Origin: a virus
Length of the DNA stretch: 27,115 nucleotides
IMG/VR virus record: IMGVR_UViG_3300004805_000029
Span: 1 to 27,115 of that record
Strand: one strand, 5' to 3'
Program-made: the position numbers and the translations under genes
The notes under the pieces: model-generated
Databases searched by the model: none
Seen by the model: only the letters and a program-made list of their open reading frames with translations
Told to the model about the DNA's origin: nothing
Shown: positions 1 through 7,165 of the stretch, one piece after another
Numbering within the stretch: position 1 is the first letter of the stretch
Layout of the letters: the number at the start of each line of letters is the position of its first letter

Positions 1-2
1 AC

Positions 3-74
3 CTAAGACAGTATAGATATATTCATATCACATACGGTCTTTTTGACTTTAATTCTAGCGATACCTATGACTAA
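3..74 (+). CDS. possible C-terminal end of an upstream gene (partial)
   Basis: One forward frame is open from the left edge of the window to a TAA at 72-74. The last A of this stop is the A of the ATG of the next gene, a TAATG junction also seen at 8199-8203 and 10065-10069. Only about 23 codons are visible and no family can be recognised. The junction pattern, and the lack of any ribosome binding site in front of the next ATG, are the only support, so this could be chance. Confidence 0.3.
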   Translation, partial: LRQYRYIHITYGLFDFNSSDTYD

Positions 75-1276
75 TGAATATTGAAATATCTAAAATTAAA
101 ATAGGCAACAGACGGGCGCTTGGTGATTTAACCGATCTGGCATCTAGCATAAAAGATATTGGCTTACTTAATCCGATAACCGTCACCCAAGATTTTAACT
201 TGATTGCAGGACATCACAGGCTAAAGGCTTTTGAGTTGTTAGGCATTGAATTGATCCCCGTCCGGATTGTTGATTGCACAGCCTTGCAAGCCGAACTAGC
301 TGAAATTGATGAAAACCTAATACGCAATAACTGCACCGAGTTGGAGCAAGGGATAAGTTTAGCGCGGCGTAAGGTGATTTATTTGGAACTGCATCCTGAG
401 ACAAAAAACGGGGCGCAAGGTGGTGGTGGAACAATAAGAGTTAAAAAAGCGAAGAACGACACCGTGTCGTTCTGTTCTGACACAGCAAACAAAACAAACC
501 AATCCAAACGAACCACCGAGCGCAAAGTATCAATAGGCGAAAAGCTGGGCGGTATGCAGGATGAAATCAAAGCCGCTGGTATTGATGACAGCCAAAAAGA
601 TTTAACCGAACTGGCAAAGCTAAAAGATAAAGCGCCTGAGCAGGTTCAAGCAGTTTTAAACATAGTTGCGAGTGAATCGTTAAGTGTTAAGTCAGCCATT
701 CGCCAGATTAGCCTTAATAACCAAAAAGAGGCCATTGAAAGCGGCAACATAGAGAAACCTACAGGGTTATTCGATGTTATCTCTATCGACCCGCCTTGGA
801 AGTATGAGCAAGGGGAATCGAACAGTTATAACGAAGATGGTCGCCGCGTTGCTAATCCTTATCCTGAGATGACGCTAGAACAAATAAAGGCATTAAGCCT
901 GCCTGTTAAAGATGATTCCGTGATGTGGCTATGGACTACCCAAAAGTTTTTAAATGATTCATTTTCATTGCTGGAAGAATGGGGCTTTGAGCATAAAGCG
1001 ACGATGGTATGGGATAAGGAACAGATGGGCATGGGGCACTGGCTACGAATGCAGTGCGAGTTTTGCCTATTGGCCGTAAAGGGCAATCCAGTTTGGAGCA
1101 ATACCCATGTTAGAGACATTTTAAGAGAAAAGCGCCGAGAACATAGCAGGAAGCCAGAAGAATTTTACAAGATCGTTAATGAAATATGTGCTGGCGACAA
1201 GCTAGATTATTTCTCAAGAGAGTCGCGCGAAGGATGGGTTAATTTTGGAAACGATAAGGAGTTATTTAATGCCTGA
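74..1276 (+). CDS. ParB-like domain / MT-A70 adenine DNA methyltransferase fusion
   Basis: A 400-residue protein with two recognisable parts. Residues about 1-110 look like a ParB/sulfiredoxin-type N-terminal domain, with the conserved box IAGHHRL at 44-50. The C-terminal half carries the DPPW catalytic tetrad (239-242) of the MT-A70 family, whose members methylate the N6 of adenine. The middle (about 110-230) is hydrophilic and Lys/Thr-rich, probably a linker with helices. Family knowledge predicts methylation of phage or host DNA, often as protection from restriction; the target site cannot be read from sequence. No clear Shine-Dalgarno precedes the ATG, so translation may be coupled to an upstream gene. 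The end overlaps the next gene by 8 bases. A second, differently built ParB/methylase fusion lies at 8405-9610. Confidence 0.85.
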   Translation: MNIEISKIKIGNRRALGDLTDLASSIKDIGLLNPITVTQDFNLIAGHHRLKAFELLGIELIPVRIVDCTALQAELAEIDENLIRNNCTELEQGISLARRKVIYLELHPETKNGAQGGGGTIRVKKAKNDTVSFCSDTANKTNQSKRTTERKVSIGEKLGGMQDEIKAAGIDDSQKDLTELAKLKDKAPEQVQAVLNIVASESLSVKSAIRQISLNNQKEAIESGNIEKPTGLFDVISIDPPWKYEQGESNSYNEDGRRVANPYPEMTLEQIKALSLPVKDDSVMWLWTTQKFLNDSFSLLEEWGFEHKATMVWDKEQMGMGHWLRMQCEFCLLAVKGNPVWSNTHVRDILREKRREHSRKPEEFYKIVNEICAGDKLDYFSRESREGWVNFGNDKELFNA

Positions 1277-1772
1277 ATTATTTGAAAATAAATTAACTAC
1301 AAAGAAAGGCGACGTAGGTGAGTCCCTAGTAGACAAAATGTTAAGGGAAAAGGGGTTTGTTATCTATAAGCCAGAAGGCGGTCAGGCTCATGCGTTTGAT
1401 CGTTTAGCTATTAAAGATAAAGAAATATTAATGATTGCAGAAGTTAAGGCAAAGGCAAAAAGAAAATATTTTCCGGACACTGGAATAGATTTTAGGCACT
1501 ACAAAGAATACAAAAATATTATGAAAAAACATAATCTTGAGGTGATTTTGTTTTTTGTCGACGAAGAAATGGGTAAGATTTACGGAGGAAAACTAAGCGA
1601 GATAGAGGTTATTAATAATTTTAAAGTTAATAACAAGGACGTTACTTACCCAAAAATTGAGAAAAATATTATTTATTTTCATATTGAGAAGATGAATGTT
1701 TATGCAGAACTAGAAAAGGCCGATGTGATTAGCCTTGAAGCATTAACAACAAAAAAACAAGCATACAAATAG
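1269..1772 (+). CDS. PD-(D/E)XK nuclease-like protein
   Basis: A 167-residue protein. I chose the ATG at 1269 because AAGGAG (1256-1261) sits seven bases in front of it; an earlier TTG in the same frame (1245) has no such site. The N-terminal half has the outline of a PD-(D/E)XK nuclease core: GES near the start, then a basic stretch with an Asp in AFDRL, then EVKAK after a hydrophobic strand. No other domain is recognisable and the C-terminal third is Lys/Asn/Ile-rich. Codon use is more A+T-rich than in the helicase that follows. It overlaps the methylase gene by 8 bases, so the two are probably co-translated. It could be a resolvase or repair-type nuclease, or a nuclease working with the methylase. 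The nuclease assignment rests on motif layout only. Confidence 0.6.
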   Translation: MPELFENKLTTKKGDVGESLVDKMLREKGFVIYKPEGGQAHAFDRLAIKDKEILMIAEVKAKAKRKYFPDTGIDFRHYKEYKNIMKKHNLEVILFFVDEEMGKIYGGKLSEIEVINNFKVNNKDVTYPKIEKNIIYFHIEKMNVYAELEKADVISLEALTTKKQAYK

Positions 1773-1779
1773 ACATGAA

Positions 1780-1815
1780 AAAGCCCACGCACTCGCGAAA
1801 GTAACTGTGGGCTTT
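1780..1815. terminator. hairpin, possible terminator between nuclease and helicase genes
   Basis: A perfect 9-base stem, AAAGCCCAC (1780-1788) pairing with GTGGGCTTT (1807-1815), lies in the 72-base gap after the nuclease gene. The loop is long (18 bases). Read on the + strand the stem is followed by only TTTA, while on the - strand it is followed by a run of five T, so it would work better against leftward transcription. No leftward gene is seen here. It may attenuate, protect mRNA ends, or be a weak bidirectional terminator. Confidence 0.45.
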
Positions 1816-1844
1816 ACTGAACTTAACCAGCAAGAGAATTATAC

Positions 1845-3308
1845 ATGAAACTTAGAGACTACCAAAACCAGATAATAACAGACACCCGACAATCCTATGG
1901 TAAGGGCAATCGGCGCATTATTCTGCAAATGCACGTCGGTGCTGGAAAAACCGTAGTGGCGGCTGAAATAGCACGTTCATCGGTTGCTCAGCTAAAGAAA
2001 GTTTTATTTTTAGTACCACGCAGACAGCTCGCGTACCAAGCGGTGCAAACATTCACGAATTACGGCATTAACACCGGCTTAATCATGGCAGGTGAAAGGC
2101 CTTTCGGTATGCCACTGCTACAAGTGGGTAGCTTTGACACCATTACCACCCGCGTGTCATCAGGTGCAATGCAGTTACCGGCTGCTGACGTGGTTATGGT
2201 AGACGAAGCGCATGCCTGTTTTAGTCAAGCACGTCTTGCCTTGCTCGGTCATTACCCGTTAGTGATCGGCATAACCGCAACACCGGCACTGGCAAACGGT
2301 AAAGGTATGGGCGCGTTTTATAGCGATATAGTCGAAGGGCTATCTATGGCGGCTATGGTGGATCAAGGTTATTTAGTACCCATGAAATACTACGGGGCTG
2401 ACGCGCCTGACTTGGCACTGGTAAAGCTTAACGCTGACGGTGACTATCAAGAGAAAGGATTGGCTGAGGCTACCGATAAACCGGAGTTAATCGGCTCAAT
2501 CTATGCGAACTATAAGCGCATAGCTGGCGATAGAACCACGTTGATATTTGCGGTGAATTGCAAACATGCCCAACACATTCATGACGAATTTAAAAAACAT
2601 GGTGTTGCGGTGGAATATATCGACGGTAGCACGCCAACCGAGGACAGAGAGGCGATTAAAACGCGCGTCATGGCCGGTAAAACAAAAGTTATAGTGAATA
2701 TAGGGGTTATGGCATTTGGTACTGACTGGCCGATTATTTCTTGCGTCATTATTGCCAGGGTAACAAGGAACATTTCAAGCTGGATACAAATGATCGGGCG
2801 CGGCTCTCGGCTGCACCCAGGCAAAGAAGATTGCTTGGTGATTTATCACGGTGACAATTTCGAGGACTTGGGACGTATTGATGATGCAATCGAATGGACG
2901 CTAGATGATAAGTCAACGATACGCGAACGCAAAGAAGCCGCGAAGAAAGCCGCTAAAGAACCTAAAGATATTAAATGTAAATGTGGTTATGTGTTTCGCG
3001 CGTCCAGAGTCTGCCCGTCATGTGGTGTGGCCATGATTCAAAAAGGCGAAGCAATACCCTTCCACCAAGCCGATTTAAAAGAATTAGTAAAAGCTGAAAA
3101 GTTTAGCAGTGATTACAAAGAAAAATTCTACCAAGAATTATTAGGCTATTGCAGGCGGCACAGCAAAAACGACGGCTATGCCTTTCATTTGTACATTGAG
3201 AAATTCAAAGTACAACCGGCATGGCGAAAAATAGCCGCTGATCCCACACCCGAAGTGATTGGCTTTGTACAGCACCGCCAGATTGCAAGATCACGGGCGG
3301 CAGCGTGA
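1845..3308 (+). CDS. superfamily 2 DEAH-box helicase with C-terminal zinc motif
   Basis: A 487-residue protein with the classic SF2 helicase motifs in order: Walker A GAGKT (32-36), DEAH (120-123), TAT (144-146) and motif VI QMIGRGSR (315-322). After the helicase core there is a Cys cluster at about 378-393 (CKC, then CPSC), consistent with a small zinc ribbon for nucleic-acid binding. The family unwinds duplex DNA or RNA using ATP; many phages carry such a protein beside a primase. The stop codon overlaps the GTG start of the primase gene (GTGA), so the two are very likely made together and form the replication initiation or fork set. No restriction-enzyme nuclease domain is visible, so this is not a type I/III restriction subunit. 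Confidence 0.9.
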   Translation: MKLRDYQNQIITDTRQSYGKGNRRIILQMHVGAGKTVVAAEIARSSVAQLKKVLFLVPRRQLAYQAVQTFTNYGINTGLIMAGERPFGMPLLQVGSFDTITTRVSSGAMQLPAADVVMVDEAHACFSQARLALLGHYPLVIGITATPALANGKGMGAFYSDIVEGLSMAAMVDQGYLVPMKYYGADAPDLALVKLNADGDYQEKGLAEATDKPELIGSIYANYKRIAGDRTTLIFAVNCKHAQHIHDEFKKHGVAVEYIDGSTPTEDREAIKTRVMAGKTKVIVNIGVMAFGTDWPIISCVIIARVTRNISSWIQMIGRGSRLHPGKEDCLVIYHGDNFEDLGRIDDAIEWTLDDKSTIRERKEAAKKAAKEPKDIKCKCGYVFRASRVCPSCGVAMIQKGEAIPFHQADLKELVKAEKFSSDYKEKFYQELLGYCRRHSKNDGYAFHLYIEKFKVQPAWRKIAADPTPEVIGFVQHRQIARSRAAA

Positions 3309-4252
3309 GAACCGACATAAAACAAGAATGTCAGGGCAGATGGGCGCCAATTTTGACAAATTTGGGCATAAATGCGGAGTTATTTAGCGGAAAGCATCAA
3401 CCTTGCTTATTTTGCGGCGGTAAAGACAGAGCGCGCTGGGATAGGCAGAAAGAGTTTTACTACTGCTCACAATGCGGATCCAAGCAGCCCATTGACATGG
3501 CGATAGAACACACTGGATTGTCATTTAAAGAAACCACAAACCTAATCAGGCCGAATGTAATGAACAGCCCACTAAAAATAGTTAAGCCAGTCGACACGCA
3601 ACAAAACGAATTACGCATTAAGAAAATACATGCAGGGCTAAAGCGCATTACACCCGATTCAGTGGTGGCGTTATATCTGGCTAAACGGGGCATTAAGATT
3701 CTACCGGATGCCGATTGCTACCAGCATAACGCTGTTGAATATTGGCAGGATGGCGAAAAGAGTCTGCACCCAGTGATGGTGTCAGTATTTCGCACACCCA
3801 CAGGCGAGGTGTCTACTTATCACATTACTTACTTGAGTGAGGACGGCACGAAAGCCGATGTGCAAACGCCTAGAAAGGTATTGCCGGTCATTCATTCATT
3901 GGCTGGGGCAAGTATCAGACTGTTCAAACATGAAGATGTGCTGGCAATAGCTGAGGGCATAGAAACCGCGTTATGTGTTACAGAAGATTCAGGCGTTCCC
4001 TGTTGGGCAGCAGGATCAGCCCAAGCCATGAATAACATTGTCATTCCTGAGTCAGTTAAAACAGTCTGGATTTATGCAGACAGTGACGAAAGCTTTACCG
4101 GCCAGAAAGCCGCTTATGATTTGGCTAACCGGCTAAAAGTGAAAGAAGGTAAAACAGTGCGAGTGGTTACGTTGATCGACCAACGACCAGTCGAAGATTA
4201 TGGCGTTAAGTATGACTTTAACGACTACGCCATTTTGAAAGCAAATTCCTGA
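3305..4252 (+). CDS. P4-type primase: zinc ribbon plus Toprim domain
   Basis: A 315-residue protein beginning at a GTG that overlaps the helicase stop. The N-terminus matches the zinc-binding domain of phage P4-type primases: a GRW motif near residue 11, then paired cysteines C34/C37 and C54/C57. The C-terminal part has the Toprim signature: AEGIE (Glu217) and, after a strand, ADSDES with Asp259 and Asp261, the metal-binding acidic residues. It should lay RNA primers at the replication fork. Unlike P4 alpha it has no fused helicase; the separate SF2 helicase immediately upstream probably supplies that function. The GTG start is supported by the standard distance between the family N-terminus and the first zinc cysteine. 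Confidence 0.88.
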   Translation: MRTDIKQECQGRWAPILTNLGINAELFSGKHQPCLFCGGKDRARWDRQKEFYYCSQCGSKQPIDMAIEHTGLSFKETTNLIRPNVMNSPLKIVKPVDTQQNELRIKKIHAGLKRITPDSVVALYLAKRGIKILPDADCYQHNAVEYWQDGEKSLHPVMVSVFRTPTGEVSTYHITYLSEDGTKADVQTPRKVLPVIHSLAGASIRLFKHEDVLAIAEGIETALCVTEDSGVPCWAAGSAQAMNNIVIPESVKTVWIYADSDESFTGQKAAYDLANRLKVKEGKTVRVVTLIDQRPVEDYGVKYDFNDYAILKANS

Positions 4253-4258
4253 CTGAAA

Positions 4259-4375
4259 ATGCTGGATTTTATAGACATGATAGAAAGCAGTTTCACGGTG
4301 AAAGCTAAAGCCATAAAAATTAACGACAAGGTAGTTATGCGCGAAGGTGAATTTCAACAAAGGAGAAAATGGTGA
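4259..4375 (+). CDS. small hypothetical protein, 38 residues
   Basis: This ORF starts 6 bases after the primase stop and ends within the first codons of the next small gene (overlap 4369-4375). The peptide is basic and ends in a cluster of Arg/Lys/Trp; no domain is recognisable. Its support is positional: it fills an otherwise empty gap in a tightly packed operon, and the AAGGAG ribosome site of the next gene lies inside it. It could be a real micro-protein or a translational leader for the next gene. Confidence 0.4.
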   Translation: MLDFIDMIESSFTVKAKAIKINDKVVMREGEFQQRRKW

Positions 4376-4488
4376 TTGCTGAAATGTTAGAAAATATGAC
4401 GCATGGCTTAAAAATGATATTGGCAGGTCTATTTATTATTATTGCCGCACCGTTTGCAGCCTTACAAGATTGGTTGTGGCCTGAATGA
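4369..4488 (+). CDS. small membrane protein, 39 residues
   Basis: The ATG at 4369 is preceded by AAAGGAG (4359-4365) at good spacing, and the stop overlaps the ATG of the NinB gene (ATGA, 4485-4488). The peptide has a short polar N-terminus and one hydrophobic stretch (residues about 17-32, Ile/Ala/Phe-rich) ending in a Trp-rich tail, so a single-pass inner-membrane protein is likely. Role unknown; similar tiny membrane proteins occur at 5713-5906 in this phage. Confidence 0.55.
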   Translation: MVIAEMLENMTHGLKMILAGLFIIIAAPFAALQDWLWPE

Positions 4489-4910
4489 GAGTCACTTTTG
4501 TCATTGATGAACGCGGGGCTTTTCATGCCAAGAAAACTATAGGTGATTTGCCCACTGATAGAAGCATGATTGTATCAATTCAAAAAGTAACGCGAACACT
4601 GGCGCATAACGCTGTCCAGTGGCCTATTTTAAACGCATTTAGCCAACAGCTACTATGGCCGGTCAATGGCGCTATGTGCAAACTCACAGGCGAGGAGTGG
4701 AAAGATATTTTAACAGCCGCTTATCGCCAAGAAACAGGACGCATTGCTCAGGGCTTAGATGGTGGCATGGTTATGCTAGGTCACAAGACACGAGAGTTTA
4801 AAGCGGCTGAATGGTCGGATTGGATGGCGTTCTTAGAGTCTGTAGCGGCTGATCGAGGCGTGAGGGTTCCGATGTCAAAAAGCAGATGTGAGGCGATGGG
4901 TTATGAGTAA
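4485..4910 (+). CDS. ninB: NinB-family recombination protein
   Basis: A 141-residue protein that aligns by eye with lambda NinB (Orf): a strand ending in VSIQ, then polar residues and a conserved Asn-x-x-x-Trp, the LTGEEWKDI block, the GMVMLGHKT block and the C-terminal ERG-type turn (here DRGVRV). Length is near the lambda protein's. NinB/Orf helps load recombinase on SSB-coated single-stranded DNA in place of RecFOR. The gene sits beside a DUF1364 gene and a RusA-type resolvase gene, the same company it keeps in lambdoid nin regions. The start overlaps the upstream stop (ATGA). Confidence 0.85.
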   Translation: MRVTFVIDERGAFHAKKTIGDLPTDRSMIVSIQKVTRTLAHNAVQWPILNAFSQQLLWPVNGAMCKLTGEEWKDILTAAYRQETGRIAQGLDGGMVMLGHKTREFKAAEWSDWMAFLESVAADRGVRVPMSKSRCEAMGYE

Positions 4911-5187
4911 TTTAAGAAAAAGCGCACGCGATAAACCCTGCTTTGTAAGAATTGAAGGTGTGTGTAATGGCAACTCTGAAACGGTGGTGCTGGCTCATCT
5001 AAACGGCGGTGGTATGGGCATGAAAAAGCACGACTTACACGGGGCTTTCTGCTGCTCAAGTTGTCATGACGAGGTAGACAGGCGCACGATGATAACCGAC
5101 AAAGACTATGCAGAACTGGCACTCAGGCAGGGCGTCGAGAGAACCCAGAATTATTGGCTGTCAATTGGGATGGTCACAACAAAATGA
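4903..5187 (+). CDS. DUF1364 family protein, putative nuclease
   Basis: A 94-residue protein. The ATG at 4903 lies inside the end of ninB (8-base overlap), and gives the family-typical N-terminus SNLRKSARDKPC. Seen: a first pair of cysteines (Cys12 and the Cys of GVCNGN), the block VLAHLNGGGMGMK, and a CCSSCHDEVD zinc-like motif. DUF1364 proteins in lambdoid phages resemble His-metal-finger nucleases such as Ref and are encoded next to NinB and RusA. A role in recombination or processing of branched DNA is inferred from that context. The stop overlaps the start of the resolvase gene (ATGA). Confidence 0.82.
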   Translation: MSNLRKSARDKPCFVRIEGVCNGNSETVVLAHLNGGGMGMKKHDLHGAFCCSSCHDEVDRRTMITDKDYAELALRQGVERTQNYWLSIGMVTTK

Positions 5188-5531
5188 TAATCGAGTTTGA
5201 TTTACCAGACAAAAAGCTTAGTCCAAACAATAAAAACGGCAAGCATTATCAAGCTTATCGGGCGGCTAAAGACAAGGCAAAGGAAACAGCCAGATTGTTG
5301 ACTTTAGCGGCTTGGAACAAAAACCCGCACACAATTTATATTGAAACACTCAGTATTACTTTTATTTATCCAACGCTGCATAACCGAGATTTAGATAACG
5401 CAGTTGCTTCATGCAAGGCACACATAGATGGAATGTGTAGCGCGTTTGGCTTTGACGATGGGAAATTCACAACCATGATTTTGAAAAAAGAATATCAAAA
5501 GGGTGTTAGTAAAATGATTTTTGAGATTTAG
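5184..5531 (+). CDS. rusA: RusA-type Holliday junction resolvase
   Basis: A 115-residue protein from the ATG at 5184, which overlaps the previous stop (ATGA). The diagnostic block is NRDLDNA (Asp69, Asp71), then a Lys and HIDG (Asp82), then FDDG (Asp91/92). These are the acidic residues that bind metal in RusA enzymes, in the spacing of the phage variant with a DG turn. RusA dimers cut four-way junctions symmetrically; in a phage this resolves recombination or replication intermediates before packaging. A TTG further upstream (5154) extends the frame, but the ATG fits the family N-terminus better. Confidence 0.85.
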   Translation: MIIEFDLPDKKLSPNNKNGKHYQAYRAAKDKAKETARLLTLAAWNKNPHTIYIETLSITFIYPTLHNRDLDNAVASCKAHIDGMCSAFGFDDGKFTTMILKKEYQKGVSKMIFEI

Positions 5532-5539
5532 GAAATTCG

Positions 5540-5713
5540 ATGGCAGATGACTTATACCCTGTATTTGAGTTGCTTCAAACACGCCTAGAGCAAGGTTTTT
5601 ACATAGCCAAGTGTAATGGCCGGTGGTGGTTGTATGATTTTGACGGAGAGGGCCACTGCTCAGGTTTAACAATACGAGAAATGCTCACTAACTTAATTTT
5701 TACGGATTGCTAA
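5540..5713 (+). CDS. small hypothetical protein, 57 residues
   Basis: The ATG at 5540 follows AGGAAA (5530-5535), and the TAA shares its last base with the ATG of the next ORF. The peptide is acidic at the start and has a compact aromatic block (GRWWLYDFDGEGHC) that looks like a folded beta-hairpin; two further cysteines follow. It reads as a real small cytoplasmic protein, but I recognise no family. Confidence 0.55.
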   Translation: MADDLYPVFELLQTRLEQGFYIAKCNGRWWLYDFDGEGHCSGLTIREMLTNLIFTDC

Positions 5714-5799
5714 TGACTGATTTTATAACGATAGGGCCCTTTTATGCAGCGCTGTTAATAGGCGCTTGGGCAATCTATGAAGCAACGAGGTGGAAATGA
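5713..5799 (+). CDS. tiny membrane protein, 28 residues
   Basis: This ORF starts at the last base of the preceding stop codon (TAATG) and its own stop overlaps the next ATG (ATGA, 5796-5799). Almost all of it is one hydrophobic helix (residues about 5-22, FYAALLIGAW core) followed by a basic end. Chained overlaps on both sides and a clean membrane helix support it, but length is minimal and the function is unknown. Confidence 0.42.
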   Translation: MTDFITIGPFYAALLIGAWAIYEATRWK

Positions 5800-5906
5800 A
5801 ACATTTTATTGAAATGATTATCATCCGTTTTTTATTAACGATAGTTTTAATTATTGCCTCACCAGCAATATTATTTGATTTATGGAGGAAAACGCATCGT
5901 GGCTGA
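5796..5906 (+). CDS. tiny membrane protein, 36 residues
   Basis: It overlaps the previous ORF by 4 bases and the following zinc-finger gene by 8 bases. Residues about 8-27 form one hydrophobic segment rich in Ile/Leu, flanked by an N-terminal Lys/His and a C-terminal basic WRKTHR tail, which predicts a single-pass protein with a cytoplasmic C-terminus. No family recognised. It may be a small anchor or host-membrane modulator; the ribosome site of the next gene lies inside it. Confidence 0.42.
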   Translation: MKHFIEMIIIRFLLTIVLIIASPAILFDLWRKTHRG

Positions 5907-6576
5907 AAAGAAATGTAGTAAATGCGGCGAGGTTAAATTAATTGATTTATTTCCGATATCTACGCTCACTAAGAGTGGTCGGCAAAGTTATTGCAAGGCC
6001 TGCAAAGCAAAAGATCAAAAGGTTCGGGATAAACTCCCAGGGCAAAGAAAAAAACGTAATGAGCGCCAAGTAATTCAATATCACAGAAACAAGGATATAA
6101 ACCAAATGACCAATAAATTTAAAGAGATTTACATGGATTTAGCGCCCAATTATAAAAAGGTTTATGACGTCGTGCCAAAGCATGAGAATTGGAATATTCA
6201 GCAAATAGGCAGGGAAATAACTAGGTCAACGGGCGTTAATTTAACAGCCAACATTGTACAGGTAGGGCTAAATACAATGGTATCTAATGGCTTAATTGTA
6301 GAAACAAAGCGTGGTTTATTTTGTCGTTCAAAAGAAATTTATGGGGATACTATGCAAGTTAAAAAAGAAGAAAAAACAAACGATATTTTTAATGATTTGC
6401 TTGCCCTAATTTCAGATATTACAACAAAAGTATCAACTCTTAAGGAAACCGCAGAACTTGCTTACATCGAGTTTGAGGAACAGTTAAAAGATAAAGCTTC
6501 AATTTCAGAAGATGAAAAGAAGATGATCGAGTTAGAGCGTCAAATGTCGGATCTCCGCCAAAACATGAGAAAGTAA
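5899..6576 (+). CDS. zinc-finger / winged-helix / coiled-coil protein, unknown role
   Basis: A 225-residue protein. I chose the GTG at 5899, which has GGAGG (5884-5888) ten bases upstream and starts right at the zinc motif; the frame extends further 5' but with no ribosome site. Domains seen: an N-terminal treble-clef-like zinc motif, CSKCG near residue 6 and CKAC near residue 33; a basic linker; a middle block (about 80-150) resembling a winged helix (QQIGREITRS, then VSNGLIVETKRG as the wing); and an Asp/Glu/Lys-rich C-terminal coiled coil. Together these suggest a DNA-binding protein. The zinc motif alone is also common in phage HNH proteins, but no HNH catalytic core follows. Base composition is A+T-rich compared with neighbours. 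Confidence 0.6.
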   Translation: MAEKKCSKCGEVKLIDLFPISTLTKSGRQSYCKACKAKDQKVRDKLPGQRKKRNERQVIQYHRNKDINQMTNKFKEIYMDLAPNYKKVYDVVPKHENWNIQQIGREITRSTGVNLTANIVQVGLNTMVSNGLIVETKRGLFCRSKEIYGDTMQVKKEEKTNDIFNDLLALISDITTKVSTLKETAELAYIEFEEQLKDKASISEDEKKMIELERQMSDLRQNMRK

Positions 6577-6780
6577 ATGATAGATATCATCAACAACCCC
6601 AAGCATTACACACATGGCGGCATTGAAACCATCGACTTTATCGAAGCCAAAGCATTGGGTTTTAATCTGGGCAATGTAGTCAAATACATTAGCCGGGCAG
6701 ATCACAAAGATAAGCGCCTAGATGACTTGGAAAAAGCCCGCTGGTATTTGGATCGAGAAATACAAAACGCTTACCGATGA
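6577..6780 (+). CDS. DUF3310 family protein
   Basis: A 67-residue protein that starts on the base after the previous stop. It has the DUF3310 pattern: NNPKHY at residues 6-11, GIETIDFIEA, the block LGNVVKYISRADHK and the KARWYLDREI helix. The family is widespread in phages and its helical core resembles nucleotide-handling MazG-like folds, but no activity is settled. The stop overlaps the start of the small Cys/His ORF that follows (ATGA). Confidence 0.85.
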   Translation: MIDIINNPKHYTHGGIETIDFIEAKALGFNLGNVVKYISRADHKDKRLDDLEKARWYLDREIQNAYR

Positions 6781-6953
6781 CGTGTTGGCCGATGCTTAAA
6801 TTTCCACCCGTCAATCTGTTTAGCGCACCCGTTCGGGTGGCTAACTGTAAACATACCCACTGGGCGGTTTATTTCTCGTTTAATAAACGGGTCTGTATAG
6901 ACTGCAAACTCGAACAGCCCTTGTTATCAATCGCACCGGAACATCAACGATGA
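6777..6953 (+). CDS. small Cys/His zinc-knuckle-like protein, 58 residues
   Basis: This ORF is locked to its neighbours by ATGA overlaps at both ends (6777-6780 and 6950-6953), which is strong evidence for translation. The peptide has a CxH motif (CKHTH) followed about 14 residues later by CIDC, a spacing that could bind one zinc ion, with Trp and Tyr between. Such small zinc proteins are common next to phage regulators. Function unknown; it could assist the Mor-like activator encoded immediately downstream. Confidence 0.6.
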   Translation: MTCWPMLKFPPVNLFSAPVRVANCKHTHWAVYFSFNKRVCIDCKLEQPLLSIAPEHQR

Positions 6954-7165
6954 ATGAATTAATTGAATTGCTTGGATTTGAGGCTGTGTTGAAGCTATGC
7001 AACGCATACGCTGGGTGTAGCTTATACATTCCAACCGGCAAAGCTCTCAAGTTGGCACAACGTAAGCAATTAATAAAAGCGGATAGGCTGGAAGGTGCAG
7101 AAATTAAAGCCATTGCAATTAAGTATCAATTAACCACGCGGCAGATTTTCACCATTCTTAAGTGA
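6950..7165 (+). CDS. Mor-family transcription activator
   Basis: A 71-residue protein that fits the C-terminal part of the Mor/C family of phage Mu: the YIPTG block, a Lys/Arg-rich helix, then AIAIKYQLTTRQIFTILK, a helix-turn-helix ending where Mor proteins end. It lacks much of the N-terminal dimerisation region of Mu Mor, so it is a short form. Mor and C activate middle and late promoters by binding a dyad next to a poor -35. Here the gene lies last in the early block, and a perfect 14-base dyad overlaps its own stop codon. An almost identical element precedes the scaffold gene. The inferred role is switching on late genes. Confidence 0.75.
   Translation: MNELIELLGFEAVLKLCNAYAGCSLYIPTGKALKLAQRKQLIKADRLEGAEIKAIAIKYQLTTRQIFTILK

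Noticed and set aside
43-76. A sigma70-like promoter, TTGACT (43-48) and TATGAC (66-71) with a 17-base gap.
   Set aside because: Transcription would begin at or after the ATG at 74, which would need a leaderless gene, and the -10 matches poorly.
1845-3308. Possible type I or III restriction subunit, given the nearby methylase and nuclease-like genes.
   Set aside because: No nuclease or specificity domain is attached, and the GTGA link to a primase points to replication.
4290-4304. Inverted repeat TTTCAC-G-GTGAAA resembling the late dyad.
   Set aside because: The half-sites are in the opposite order, it lies inside a small ORF, and the ACTAACCCC block is missing.
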